Source of the DNA: an uncultured Clostridia bacterium
Lineage (GTDB): Bacteria; Bacillota; Clostridia; TANB77; CAG-508
Length of the DNA stretch: 64,000 nucleotides
Reading direction: 5' to 3'
Assembly (NCBI GenBank): GCA_944387555.1
Contig: CALXFH010000007.1
Coordinates: 1-64,000, forward strand
The position numbers and the translations under genes are program-made. The notes under the pieces are model-generated. The model worked only from the letters and a program-made list of their open reading frames with translations, was not told the DNA's origin and searched no databases. Positions 54,813 through 63,930 of this stretch are shown piece by piece; position 1 is the stretch's first letter, and every line of letters starts with the position of its first letter.

Positions 54813-55934
54813 TTATATTTTTTTCCGCTTCCACAAGGGCAACTTTTCATTTCTTCCTACTTTGGGAATATCAGTTTTTTCTTTAATCTTTCCTCCTTCT
54901 TTCCAAATAGGCATTCTATCTTTTATCTTCCCAATATATCTAATAATTTCTTGTTTTTCTAAATCATCTATTTCAAAATATCTATCTAGTACTTCCTTCA
55001 GATTTTTATTTGCCTCATCAATATCTATTTGACTATAATCTATATAGTCATTTATTATTTCTCCTCTTAAAAGCTCATCATCATTAATATCAAACCAATA
55101 ATATTCTTTTAAGAAATTTCTAAATTGTTTATATTCAATTAAATCCAATATATATTTACCATTCCCTATACTTTTGTAAAAACTCTCATTATATATTGTA
55201 TATTTTCTATGTTTTAATAAAAAATTCTCTATTTCATCATCTCTTAAATTAAAATTACAAATAGCTTGTTTTTCAAAGTTATACAATATAGGCTCTAATT
55301 CAAGTAAACTAAAAAATTTAATTATATTTTCATATTCTTCAAAACCAATAGCTATATCTCTTTTTATAATATTATAAGCATCTTCAATTTTAATTACTCC
55401 ATATGTATCTGCCATTCCTATAGAATATTGTATAATATTTTTATAAAAATCTAAGTATATACACTTGTCTATTTTTCTTATTTTATCTTTTATGTATTTG
55501 GGTATATGAACAATAATTTTATCTTTTTCTTTTTTACAAAAGATAAAATTCAATTGTTTTAATACTTTTATTGTATCAAATGAAACATTATTAGCCTTTT
55601 CTTTTTGAAATTCAAAAAATTGTTCTTTGTTTGCTATATATTTTATATCTTTAAATCTTCTCTCATTTAAAAACTCGAATATTTTATTAAAATTTTTATC
55701 TAAAAATTTAATTATTGTTTCTACAATTACTTCTTTTTTCTTATGTTGCAAGCTCCATATTTGTTCTATAATATCTTCTATATTTCCTGCATATCCATAA
55801 GATAAATAAGTTGACAATAGTTCTTTTTTTGTTTTCTCCTGTAGATAATCTTTAAACTCCTTATTTTCATCTACTTTATCCTTAAATTCTTCTGTCAATA
55901 TATCAAATATAGCATCTTCTAAATTTTGTTCCAT
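54813..55934 (-). CDS. helical protein with a SEC-C motif displaced by frameshift
   Basis: A 373-residue, mainly helical protein of unknown function. It ends KVGRNEKLPLWKRKKI. One base off, the DNA reads SCPCGSGKKYKNCHGKNV, a zinc-binding SEC-C motif, ending at 54788. A deleted A in the run at about 54859-54862 would explain this. SEC-C is usually a C-terminal tag on such proteins, often with SecA-like or DUF-type partners. The intact frame would be about 380 residues. AAGGAG precedes the ATG. Confidence 0.75.
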   Translation of the reverse strand: MEQNLEDAIFDILTEEFKDKVDENKEFKDYLQEKTKKELLSTYLSYGYAGNIEDIIEQIWSLQHKKKEVIVETIIKFLDKNFNKIFEFLNERRFKDIKYIANKEQFFEFQKEKANNVSFDTIKVLKQLNFIFCKKEKDKIIVHIPKYIKDKIRKIDKCIYLDFYKNIIQYSIGMADTYGVIKIEDAYNIIKRDIAIGFEEYENIIKFFSLLELEPILYNFEKQAICNFNLRDDEIENFLLKHRKYTIYNESFYKSIGNGKYILDLIEYKQFRNFLKEYYWFDINDDELLRGEIINDYIDYSQIDIDEANKNLKEVLDRYFEIDDLEKQEIIRYIGKIKDRMPIWKEGGKIKEKTDIPKVGRNEKLPLWKRKKI

Positions 55935-56014
55935 ATAATTTCTCCTTATTATTCTTCAACTAAATATTATTAATATTAAAATATCAGCAATTCTGTCATT
56001 TGTCAAATAAAATA

Positions 56015-56036
56015 CCAGAAGTTTTTAATCTTCTGG
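56015..56036 (-). terminator. terminator of the dps gene
   Basis: CCAGAAG / CTTCTGG, 7-bp perfect stem, followed on the minus strand by TATTTTATTT. Confidence 0.75.
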
Positions 56037-56046
56037 CTTTTATTTA

Positions 56047-56487
56047 TTATTTACTACTTGTTTGATTTAACATCCATAAATTTTTCATATAAAGAGAAAT
56101 GTAATTATCCATTAAGCTAGATGTTCCATAATCTTTTTGATTATCTGCTTCTTCTTTTATCTCAGTTACTTTTTTAAGTAAAGTATTATAGTCTGTTATA
56201 ATATTTTTAATAACTTCACATTCGTCTATTTTTTCATTCTTAGCCTCTGCAATACAAGTATTATCTAGATAATCTTCCATAGTTCCTAATGGTTCATTGT
56301 TAAGCATTAAAATATGTTCTGCAACTTCATCTATTTGTTCATTTATTTCATCATAATATTCCTCAAGTTTAGTATGCATAGTAAAGAAATCTTTTCCTTT
56401 AACATTCCAATGATAATTTTGAAGCTTTCTGTAAAATACATTTAAATCAGAAAGTAAGCAATTTAAATTTTTAACTAAATTTTCCAT
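56047..56487 (-). CDS. dps: Dps family ferritin-like protein
   Basis: A 146-residue iron-storing, DNA-protecting protein. The interface ferroxidase ligands are in NYHWNVKGKDFFTMHTKLEEYYDEINEQIDEVAE (His, His, Asp, Glu at about 24-60). Four helices and normal length. AAGGAGG precedes the ATG. Usually induced by oxidative stress or PerR; I see no clear PerR box in the gap. Confidence 0.92.
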   Translation of the reverse strand: MENLVKNLNCLLSDLNVFYRKLQNYHWNVKGKDFFTMHTKLEEYYDEINEQIDEVAEHILMLNNEPLGTMEDYLDNTCIAEAKNEKIDECEVIKNIITDYNTLLKKVTEIKEEADNQKDYGTSSLMDNYISLYMKNLWMLNQTSSK

Positions 56488-56613
56488 AAATAACCTCCTT
56501 ATTCTTTTAAATTAATTTTTCCAAACAGATTTTATTTTATACATTTTTTTGCTTAATATTTTTATCAATTTTGTAAATAATAAAATTATAAATATTTTTA
56601 GGAGGTAATTTTA

Positions 56614-57042
56614 ATGGATAATAATCGTTATATATTAAATGAATTAAATAAAGGAATTAAAATGGGAATGGATTCAATTTCCAATGTTTCTGAAAAAGTT
56701 CAAGATGATAGATTTAAACAAGATTTAAAATATCAATATGATGAATATAATAAAATTTTAAACGAAGTAAATGACGAGCTTACACATTATGATGATTTTC
56801 CTAAAGAAATAAACCCTGTCCAAAAAGCTATGGGATGGATGGGTGTTGAAATGAACACAATGATGGATAAAAGTAATTCTAAAATAGCAGAACTTATGAT
56901 ACAAGGAACAAATATGGGAATTATTGAAGGTGTTAAATTACTAAATCAAAATCCAGACGCAGATGAAGAAGTAAAAAATGTTTTAAATGAATTCATTAAA
57001 TTCCAAGAAAACACAGTAGAACAACTAAAAAAATATTTATAA
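56614..57042 (+). CDS. four-helix-bundle protein, ferritin-like/spore-coat-like
   Basis: A 142-residue, fully helical acidic protein (NELNKGIKMGMDSISNVSEK, then DRFKQDLKYQYDEYNKILNEVNDEL). It resembles DUF2383-like or coat-associated ferritin-fold proteins but lacks a clear set of iron ligands. TAGGAGGT precedes the ATG. It is divergent from dps, which hints at a shared stress or sporulation role. Assignment is loose. Confidence 0.75.
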   Translation: MDNNRYILNELNKGIKMGMDSISNVSEKVQDDRFKQDLKYQYDEYNKILNEVNDELTHYDDFPKEINPVQKAMGWMGVEMNTMMDKSNSKIAELMIQGTNMGIIEGVKLLNQNPDADEEVKNVLNEFIKFQENTVEQLKKYL

Positions 57043-57064
57043 AAGGAAGGCTCTTGCCTTCCTT
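57043..57064. terminator. convergent terminator between the helical protein gene and apt
   Basis: AAGGAAGGC-TCTT-GCCTTCCTT, a 9-bp perfect stem. The apt stop codon overlaps its edge. Confidence 0.8.
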
Positions 57065-57602
57065 ATTCTTCATTTACATCTATTAGAGAAAATACTTCTT
57101 TATTATTATTTAATTCAACAATATTTAAAATTACACCTTCTCCTACTACTTTTCCGCCTAATTTTTCAATTGTCTCTTTTATTTTTTCCATAGTATTTCC
57201 AGTTGCATATATATCATCTACTATGTAAAAATTCTTATTCTTATATGTAGTATTTACTAACTTTGGAAGTTCTACTATATCTTTTCCATATTCTTTTTCA
57301 TATTCAATTTGTGCTTCTACAGTCGTAGGAGGTAATTTTCCTTGTTTTCTTACTGGGACACATCCAACATTTAATCTATCTGCTATTGCAGAGCCTAGTA
57401 AAAATCCTCTTGCTTCTGGTGCTATTATATAGTCTACATTTTTATCTTTTATTTCTTTTACAAATAAATCTATTATTTCTTTTAACGTTTCTTTTTGAAT
57501 TATTAAAGGCATAATATCGATAAATTCTACACCTTCAATTGGATAATTTTTTTCAGTTCTAATATTTAGTTCATTTTTTAGTATGTTCTTTAATATTTTC
57601 AT
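57063..57602 (-). CDS. apt: adenine phosphoribosyltransferase
   Basis: Purine salvage: adenine plus PRPP to AMP. The 179 residues include PEARGFLLGSAIADRL, VRKQGKLPP and the PRPP motif FYIVDDIYATGNTM, slightly unusual in having Tyr where most have Leu. Its ATG overlaps the stop codon of the DUF5684 gene, with GAAGGAG upstream. Confidence 0.92.
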   Translation of the reverse strand: MKILKNILKNELNIRTEKNYPIEGVEFIDIMPLIIQKETLKEIIDLFVKEIKDKNVDYIIAPEARGFLLGSAIADRLNVGCVPVRKQGKLPPTTVEAQIEYEKEYGKDIVELPKLVNTTYKNKNFYIVDDIYATGNTMEKIKETIEKLGGKVVGEGVILNIVELNNNKEVFSLIDVNEE

Positions 57603-58417
57603 TCTTCTTCTTCTCCTTCATATTCTATATTTGGATTAAATGCAAGTACTGAATAGAATATTGGTGGAAGTATTAATATACCTAATCCAAAGAATCCACC
57701 TCTTCCAAAGTTTTGTGCCAAAAGTATTCTTTTCATAATTGCAATTATAAACATTACAATCCATCCAAATATAGGAATTAACCAAAGAAGCATTAAAAAT
57801 GGTGATAAACCACATACTTTATACATTGTAATCTGTCTATATAATGGAATTATTGCTGCAAATCCATTTTTCCCTGCTTTTTTATAGATAATCCATCTTG
57901 TTATTGTACAATATATAAATAATATTAAAATTACCCATAAAACTGTTTTTACAATATTATTTGCAAGCAAAACTTTTAATAATAATTCTATTTTTTGCGA
58001 AGTTGTTGTATTTGTTATTGCACTTTTTACAGCTTCTTCCGGACTATCTCCTTGCTCAAGCCTTGTTCTTATCTCATTTATATTTTCATCATTTTCCAAA
58101 ATATTTCTTATATCTTCTTGACTAGTGTTTCTTATAAATTCTGCTCCTGCATCAATTACACTTTCACTTATTCCCGCATCTTGTGATATTTGTTCTTTAT
58201 TTTCTTGTATCATATCTGCGATTTCGTCATTTGAATACTTTTCTGTTATTTGATCATATATATCTAATATATCCTCATTACTCATATTTTGTAATTGTTC
58301 TGATAATTCTTCAGCAATTTCTTCTTTTGTCTCTACCGCTTCTACTTTATTTCCAAAAAACAATACTGTAATTAATAAAAATATTGTTAATACTATACCT
58401 ACTTTTCTTAATTTCAT
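57599..58417 (-). CDS. DUF5684 membrane protein with signal-like N terminus
   Basis: A 272-residue protein. An N-terminal hydrophobic segment (about 5-25) precedes a long helical acidic region (about 30-135), then a block of three or four membrane helices (RWIIYKKAGKNGFAAIIPLYRQITMYKVCGLSPFLMLL) typical of DUF5684. Family function unknown. It overlaps murI and apt by 4 bp each (ATGA), so the three are translationally coupled. Confidence 0.8.
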   Translation of the reverse strand: MKLRKVGIVLTIFLLITVLFFGNKVEAVETKEEIAEELSEQLQNMSNEDILDIYDQITEKYSNDEIADMIQENKEQISQDAGISESVIDAGAEFIRNTSQEDIRNILENDENINEIRTRLEQGDSPEEAVKSAITNTTTSQKIELLLKVLLANNIVKTVLWVILILFIYCTITRWIIYKKAGKNGFAAIIPLYRQITMYKVCGLSPFLMLLWLIPIFGWIVMFIIAIMKRILLAQNFGRGGFFGLGILILPPIFYSVLAFNPNIEYEGEEEE

Positions 58418-59202
58418 AAGCTTTCTCCTTTCAAGAATTTATAAAACCTTTTTTCTTTATTATTCCTTATTTCCTCTTTTGTTGAAGAATCTATAAATTC
58501 TATTTTTCCTTTTTCTTTATTTTTACTTAACAATTTATTTTCTTCTAATACATCCTTTAAATGAATAGCCAATCTATTTGCTCCATTAAAGAATTTTACA
58601 TTATTACCTAATACTTGTCCAATTTCTTTTTGAACTAAAGGATAATGAGTACATCCTAAAACTACATTTTCTACTTTTCCTTTATATTTTCCAATGTTTT
58701 CTTCTAGATAATTTTTTATTTTTTCCTCATTTCCTTCTTCAATTAAATCCGCAAGACCTATACATTCTAAAGCTACAGTTTTATGATTATCATATTTATG
58801 ATATAACAAATTAAATTTTTCGCTTTCTATCGTTCCTTTTGTTGCCATAACTATTGTTTCTTTATCAAAGCTATAGTCATGTACCATTTTGTATGCTGGC
58901 TCTATTGCAATTATTAGAATATTCTTATGTTTTTCTCTTAAAACATTTGCCGCTATAGCACTTGCTGTATTACAAGCAATTACAATCGCTTTACAATTTT
59001 TTTCTATTAAAAATTTTAATATCTCTTCACATCTATTAGCTATCTCTTTTTCTGTTTTATCTCCATAAGGATTATTTTTTGAATCACTATAATATATATA
59101 ATTTTCATTTGGAAGTATTTTAATTATTTCTTTAAGTACTGTTACCCCACCAATTCCAGAGTCAAATACTCCAATATTTCCTTTTCTTACTTCTTCTTGC
59201 AT
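58414..59202 (-). CDS. murI: glutamate racemase
   Basis: Makes D-glutamate for peptidoglycan. The 262 residues have IGVFDSGIGGVTVLKE, the first catalytic Cys in VIACNTASA, and the second in LGCTHYPL. GGAGAAG precedes the ATG. It follows the flavodoxin-like gene by 14 bp and is coupled to the DUF5684 gene. Confidence 0.96.
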   Translation of the reverse strand: MQEEVRKGNIGVFDSGIGGVTVLKEIIKILPNENYIYYSDSKNNPYGDKTEKEIANRCEEILKFLIEKNCKAIVIACNTASAIAANVLREKHKNILIIAIEPAYKMVHDYSFDKETIVMATKGTIESEKFNLLYHKYDNHKTVALECIGLADLIEEGNEEKIKNYLEENIGKYKGKVENVVLGCTHYPLVQKEIGQVLGNNVKFFNGANRLAIHLKDVLEENKLLSKNKEKGKIEFIDSSTKEEIRNNKEKRFYKFLKGESL

Positions 59203-59215
59203 ATTATCTTCTCCA

Positions 59216-59836
59216 TTATCTTATAAAATTAGTTCTTATAGTTTCTTCTTTTTCTGGTAATTTAACACCTAGCTTTCTTCCTGCTTCTATTGATTTTAAT
59301 AGCCATGCCATATTATTTCCAAGTGTTCTCATTGTTTGAAGACCTTCTTCATCTTTTTCTACATCTTCTTTTTTACTACCATGTACCATATTCCAATATT
59401 GAGAACCTACAACTATCATATTAGTCATTAGGAAATATTTATTTACTTCATCAAAAGCTGCTGTTGCTCCACCTCTTCTACAACTAACAACTCCTGCAGC
59501 TACTTTATTTGAAAATAAATTTCCTCTTCCATAAAATACTCTATCCATAAAAGATGATAGCATTCCTGATATTGCTGCAAAATGTACTGGACTTCCAAAA
59601 ACAAATCCATCTGCCTCTTTTGCTTTATCTAAAAATTCATTTACTTTATCATCAATTACACATTTTCCTGTTTTACTGCATCCTCCACATCCAAGACATC
59701 CTGAGATTGCTTTATTACCAAGCCAGAAAATCTCTGTATCTATTCCATTCTTTTCTAATGTTTTACTTACCTCTTCTAAAGCTCTATTTGTACATCCATC
59801 TTTATGTGGTCCTCCATTTACTAATATTACTTTCAT
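59216..59836 (-). CDS. flavodoxin-fold NAD(P)H-dependent FMN reductase
   Basis: About 206 residues. The FMN loop is VNGGPHKDGCTNRAL, followed by the Cys-rich CLGCGGCSKTGKCVIDD, a small cluster-like motif seen in iron-sulfur flavoproteins and YwqN-type reductases. FGSPVHFAAISGMLSSFMDRVFYG completes the flavin site. I place the start at the ATG at 59836, six bases after GAGGTG. It heads the run to murI, DUF5684 and apt. Substrate unknown. Confidence 0.88.
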   Translation of the reverse strand: MKVILVNGGPHKDGCTNRALEEVSKTLEKNGIDTEIFWLGNKAISGCLGCGGCSKTGKCVIDDKVNEFLDKAKEADGFVFGSPVHFAAISGMLSSFMDRVFYGRGNLFSNKVAAGVVSCRRGGATAAFDEVNKYFLMTNMIVVGSQYWNMVHGSKKEDVEKDEEGLQTMRTLGNNMAWLLKSIEAGRKLGVKLPEKEETIRTNFIR

Positions 59837-59897
59837 TTCATTCACCTCTTTATTATCTTATGCCAATACTTTATCACTTTTTACTAATTTTTTCAAT

Positions 59898-59995
59898 GGG
59901 GACGTTTCCTTTTGCATATTTTTGTATATTTTGGGACACATCTTATGTAAGATGTGTCCCAGATTGCTCATTTTTGCGCAAAAGGAAACGTCCCC
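59898..59995. repeat. intergenic nested inverted repeat, family A, copy 2
   Basis: A 98-bp element. Outer arms GGGGACGTTTCC / GGAAACGTCCCC are perfect, and the inner hairpin GGGACACATCTTA / TAAGATGTGTCCC is perfect with a TG loop. It lies between two minus-strand genes, just after the ABC permease stop codon. It shows the full form of the family. Confidence 0.88.
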
Positions 59996-60000
59996 ATTTT

Positions 60001-61461
60001 TTAAATGTTCTTTATGTTTTTCTTTTTAAATATAACAAATGTTGGTATTATCATTATTAAGAAATATAATAAGCATATAACTACTGAAAACTCTGGTGTT
60101 AAGCCTTCCATTAAAGGCATTCCTCCATATAGGTATTGTGTAAAATCCCAATTTAGTGTTACAAAATATCTTAGGAAACCTATGTTATATTGCATTGCAA
60201 GTTGATTTATTACTGCTACACCCATATATCCAAGTAAAGGAAGTGCTATTGCAACTGGTGAGTTGGTAAATATTGTACTTAATGCAAATGATAATGTTGC
60301 AAGTAGAATTATACTTGGAAGTATCATTATAATTTGTGTTCCTAAATATGCAAATACATTTATTTCTTGTAGCATATTTGTATTGAAGTTATATACAACT
60401 ACTGGAACGGATAAGCTATCAAATCCAAAGATAAGTCCACCTACAATTACCTCCATTCCAAGTATTACAACTATTGCAAACACTGTAATTATTAATACTG
60501 TTATAAATTTTGAAAGTAAAATTTTATTTCTACTATATGGTTTTACTAATAGTAATTTTATTGTTCCTTTATTAAATTCTTCACTTACTATTGTTCCTGC
60601 TATCATTACAACAATTACTATTATAAATAATCCAAATTCACTAAAAAATCTTGATAATATTCCTCTTAAGTCATTTGCTTTTTCTACGTCTACATGATTT
60701 TCTATTACATATTTACTTATTTCTCTTTCTTGAATTGCTTCATTATAATCCTTTTTTTCTTGATATGTTAAGTCTGTATTTGAACTATCCATTTGTTCTA
60801 TTGTGTAACTATATTCTTGATATTTCGATAAAGCTGTATTCATATAATCTTGACCATATTTTATATCTTCATCTACTCTATATTTTGCTACATCTAAGTC
60901 TATTTTTGCAACGGCAATTTCTGAATCTAAACTTTCTAATCTTTGTTTATCATCAGTTGAGTTCTTTTCATCTTCTAATGCTTTTACTTTTTCTTCGGCT
61001 GTTTGTAATTCCTCATTTGCAAAGTATTTCCAATCATCATTTTTTAATCTTTCTAATAATTCATTTATTTGTTCATCTATTTTGTTTGCCTGTTCTACAT
61101 TCTTTTCTGCTCCATATAAATATGTGTTTCTTTCAGTTACATATGGCTCTACTGTTGATGCTATTATTTGTGTTTGCCAAGCATCGCTTGGATATTTTTG
61201 CATCATATCATATACATCTAGTACTGTTTTATATTCTATATACATTTTTGTATCACTTGTTTTATTAGGATCTAATCCTTTTATTGCTTCTCTTGCATAT
61301 TCTACATAGCTCTCACTATAATAAGAATAATTTCCACTATTATAAAAATATTTATACATACAGTTTGATAAAATTACAAATGCTAGTGTTACAAATAAAA
61401 TTATATAAATAGATTTTTTCTTAAAAATCTTTGTTAATTCATTTTTTATTAAATTACTCAA
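60001..61461 (-). CDS. ABC-2 type transporter permease
   Basis: A 486-residue permease. One N-terminal helix (about 17-37) is followed by an extracellular coiled-coil domain (about 40-255), then five membrane helices. That plan matches bacitracin/lantibiotic-type or wall-stress exporters with a large extracytoplasmic loop. It starts with TTG and overlaps the ATPase stop by 8 bp, with GGGGGG upstream. Confidence 0.88.
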   Translation of the reverse strand: MSNLIKNELTKIFKKKSIYIILFVTLAFVILSNCMYKYFYNSGNYSYYSESYVEYAREAIKGLDPNKTSDTKMYIEYKTVLDVYDMMQKYPSDAWQTQIIASTVEPYVTERNTYLYGAEKNVEQANKIDEQINELLERLKNDDWKYFANEELQTAEEKVKALEDEKNSTDDKQRLESLDSEIAVAKIDLDVAKYRVDEDIKYGQDYMNTALSKYQEYSYTIEQMDSSNTDLTYQEKKDYNEAIQEREISKYVIENHVDVEKANDLRGILSRFFSEFGLFIIVIVVMIAGTIVSEEFNKGTIKLLLVKPYSRNKILLSKFITVLIITVFAIVVILGMEVIVGGLIFGFDSLSVPVVVYNFNTNMLQEINVFAYLGTQIIMILPSIILLATLSFALSTIFTNSPVAIALPLLGYMGVAVINQLAMQYNIGFLRYFVTLNWDFTQYLYGGMPLMEGLTPEFSVVICLLYFLIMIIPTFVIFKKKNIKNI

Positions 61462-62362
61462 TTACATTCCCCCCTGTCTTTTCAAAAAATGCATCTTCTA
61501 ATGATTTTTCTTCTTTTTTAACTTCATAAATAGAAATATTTTTATTTACTAATAATTCTACTATTTCAGGTACTTCTTCTCTTACTGCATCTATTTTGAA
61601 TTTATTATTATCAATTATTATTGCTCCTGGAAGTATATCTTTTATTTTAGATGTATCATTTACATCAAATATCTTATAGTTTGCTTTTGCTTCTTTCTTT
61701 ATTTCTGATATTCCACTTGTTTCGATTATTTCTCCATTTTTTATAATACATACTTTATTTACCAAGTTATCTAATTCTGCTAAGTTATGACTAGATATTA
61801 ATATTCCCATTCCTTCTTTTTTAGCTAATTCTAAAAGAAGTTCTCTCATTTCTTTTATTCCTTCTGGATCTAATCCATTTGTTGGTTCATCTAATATTAA
61901 TAATGTTGGCTTATGAAGTATTGCTTGTGCTATTCCTAATCTTTGCCTCATTCCTAGTGAATATTTTGATACTTTGTCGTTTATTCTATTTTCTAGCTTT
62001 ACAAGTTTTACTACTTCATCTATTCTTTTTTTATCTATTCCTTTATATAAATTCGCCATTAGTTGTAAGTTTTCATATCCTGTTAAATACATATACAAAT
62101 CTGGATTTTCTACTATTGCACCTACTTTTCCTATTGCTTTTTCAAATTCTTTTTCTATATCAAATCCATTTATTAGTACTCCTCCTTTTGTTATACTTTG
62201 AAGTCCTAATATTAATTTTATTGTGGTTGTTTTTCCAGCTCCATTAGGACCAATAAATCCTAATATATCACCTCCACCTATTTCAAAAGAAACGTTTTTA
62301 AGAATTTCTTTTTTACCAAAATTCTTATACAAGTTTTCTACACTTAAAATTGGTTTTTCCAT
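61454..62362 (-). CDS. ABC transporter ATP-binding protein (CcmA/BcrA type)
   Basis: A 302-residue ATPase: Walker A GPNGAGKTT, signature YSLGMRQRLGIA, Walker B LLILDEPTNGLD, H-loop LISSHN. The C-terminal extension (about 220-302) is typical for BcrA-like drug or peptide exporters. GGGAGG precedes the ATG. It pairs with the permease downstream. Confidence 0.93.
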   Translation of the reverse strand: MEKPILSVENLYKNFGKKEILKNVSFEIGGGDILGFIGPNGAGKTTTIKLILGLQSITKGGVLINGFDIEKEFEKAIGKVGAIVENPDLYMYLTGYENLQLMANLYKGIDKKRIDEVVKLVKLENRINDKVSKYSLGMRQRLGIAQAILHKPTLLILDEPTNGLDPEGIKEMRELLLELAKKEGMGILISSHNLAELDNLVNKVCIIKNGEIIETSGISEIKKEAKANYKIFDVNDTSKIKDILPGAIIIDNNKFKIDAVREEVPEIVELLVNKNISIYEVKKEEKSLEDAFFEKTGGNVIE

Positions 62363-62467
62363 GTTTTACCTCCCTCTTTTTCATTTGTTATTATTCTACC
62401 ACCGCAAAACTTCAAATACCATTTATTTTTTCTTAATTAAATATGAAGAAATTATTAAGCATAAAAA

Positions 62468-62502
62468 AAGAATGAAAAGCACTATATTTACCTTTCATTC
62501 TT
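62468..62502 (-). terminator. terminator overlapping the end of a small gene
   Basis: AAGAATGAAAG pairs with CTTTTCATTCTT on the minus strand and is followed by TTTTTTATG. The stop codon at 62488-62490 lies in the stem-loop. Confidence 0.85.
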
Positions 62503-62694
62503 AATATGCATATAAATTATTTTTTCAACATATGATAAAGCCTCATAATTTGTTATAAACCTTCCTTTATGTCTATTTTCCACACTTGCCCTTATTACTT
62601 TTATTCCTTGATTATATTCTCTCCTATATATTTTTGCAAGAACATCTTTACTTAAGCCCTGTTTCCATTTTTCTATTATTTCTTTTTGTTTCAT
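62488..62694 (-). CDS. small basic protein, possible HTH-like
   Basis: A 68-residue product from the ATG at 62694, with AGGTG eight bases upstream. A longer frame from a GTG at 62733 is possible. The core GLSKDVLAKIYRREYNQGIKVIRASVENRHKGRFITNYEAL is basic and helical and resembles a short DNA-binding protein found in Clostridia. The function is unknown. It has a terminator of its own. Confidence 0.65.
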   Translation of the reverse strand: MKQKEIIEKWKQGLSKDVLAKIYRREYNQGIKVIRASVENRHKGRFITNYEALSYVEKIIYMHIKNER

Positions 62695-62794
62695 ACCACA
62701 TACACCTAAATGTAGTATTTCTTTTTTCCTCACAAATTATTAATGAATTCACTTAAAAATTATTTTTACATATAATATTTTAGAGGTGTTATTT

Positions 62795-62944
62795 ATGAAT
62801 TCTTGTGCTTTTGTTAATTTTATTTCTCTACTTGCTTGTGATATTGCTAAAGACAAATCACAAGAGGAACTAGCTATCCTTGCTACATTTTTTACTCAAC
62901 TTGGAGATACTTTAGCAACTCTTTCAGCATTAGACAATAACTAA
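62795..62944 (+). CDS. DUF6774-like small protein
   Basis: A 49-residue protein with AGAGGTG before the ATG. It reads NSCAFVNFISLLACDIAKD, then SQEELAILATFFTQLGDTLATLSA. The FTQLGDTLAT end is a pattern I know from short conserved clostridial proteins. Two Cys near the N terminus. Role unknown. It lies directly before the tRNA-Asn 3' fragment. Confidence 0.75.
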   Translation: MNSCAFVNFISLLACDIAKDKSQEELAILATFFTQLGDTLATLSALDNN

Positions 62945-62950
62945 TGTATC

Positions 62951-62978
62951 ATTGGTTCGAGTCCAACATGAGGAGCCA
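62951..62978 (+). other. 3' fragment of a tRNA-Asn gene (probable att site)
   Basis: GGTTCGAGTCC with flanking TTGG/CCAA forms a T arm, followed by ATGAGGA, G and CCA. This matches the 3' end of Firmicutes tRNA-Asn, including discriminator G. No 5' half exists: the DUF6774-like gene ends seven bases upstream. Integrases target tRNA 3' ends, so this looks like one end of an integrated element that carries the DpnII-type system. The 87 bases to 63066 hold nothing else recognisable. Confidence 0.75.
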
Positions 62979-63065
62979 TTACGTACTTTAATTATTTGAT
63001 TTGTCTATTAAATATTTTTTGCTTTACTCTCCACGCTTGTGAAACTCCTATAAGTTATCATCCTA

Positions 63066-63929
63066 TTATTTAAATATTCTTGTGATTATTCCATTCTTCA
63101 TATCATAAATATTATAGACATCGTCCAAAATATCAAAAGTTTCTTGTAAATTATTTTTTGCTGAATACCATCCCATTCCATCTGTAAACCATACAAATTT
63201 AAAGCCTTTAATATTTTTTGACTCTTCTGCAAGCATTTTATAACTTCTTGCTGTTTCATTTAACTTTGAACCACCACTTGCATAAAAATTTGTTTCGATT
63301 CCATAAATACAATCATCAGTTTTTACAACAAAATCAAATCTTTTTGTTGCTTGATTTTGATTACTAATAAGTGACAAATCTAAATTCCATTTTTTCTCAA
63401 TATCTTGTAAATACATTTCTTTAAAATATGTATCATTTTTTATAAATCCTGCCTTTTTAATAAATCCCTCTACTAAATCTTCCATTAGATGTCCACCACG
63501 ATTTTTTCTAGCATTCGAATTTAATCCAGCTTCTACTCCTAAGACATAATCATAAATATTGTTTATTATATGATTACCTATTAAATCAAATAATCCTGTT
63601 TCCCTCATAAAAACAATATATTGTTCTATACTATAATCAACGTTATTAAAATTATATTTAAATCTATTTCCGTTTTTATCTAATACAATAATTTCACTTT
63701 GTCTAACAGCTAATAAAATTGGAATACACTTTAATACATTTGGATATTTACTTACCAAATTCTCAAATTCCTTTTCAATATTTTGACTTCCAACCAAAGA
63801 ATTCATCATATTTAATTCAATTTTATATTTATTTGTATTTTTATAAATTGTTTCAAAATCTATATAATATTTATAATCAGCTATACTATCCGTAAAAGAC
63901 ATTAGCCATTCTCTAAAATTTCTCTTCAT
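63066..63929 (-). CDS. type II restriction endonuclease, DpnII/MboI family
   Basis: A 287-residue nuclease that should cut unmethylated GATC. It is similar across its length to DpnII: LNMMNSLVGSQNI, DYVLGVEAGLNSNARKNRGG, KRFDFVVKTDDCIYGIETNFY, GGSKLNETARSYKM, DGMGWYSAKNNL. The catalytic PD-(D/E)xK-type region would be around RFDFVV and the Glu of GIETNF. GGAGG inside the end of the methylase gene serves as its ribosome binding site. The order methylase then endonuclease matches the DpnII operon. Confidence 0.93.
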   Translation of the reverse strand: MKRNFREWLMSFTDSIADYKYYIDFETIYKNTNKYKIELNMMNSLVGSQNIEKEFENLVSKYPNVLKCIPILLAVRQSEIIVLDKNGNRFKYNFNNVDYSIEQYIVFMRETGLFDLIGNHIINNIYDYVLGVEAGLNSNARKNRGGHLMEDLVEGFIKKAGFIKNDTYFKEMYLQDIEKKWNLDLSLISNQNQATKRFDFVVKTDDCIYGIETNFYASGGSKLNETARSYKMLAEESKNIKGFKFVWFTDGMGWYSAKNNLQETFDILDDVYNIYDMKNGIITRIFK

Positions 63930-63930
63930 T

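Noticed and set aside
62951..62978. A complete tRNA gene
   Set aside because: Only the T arm, acceptor 3' strand and CCA are present. The 5' half is absent, as a protein gene ends seven bases upstream.
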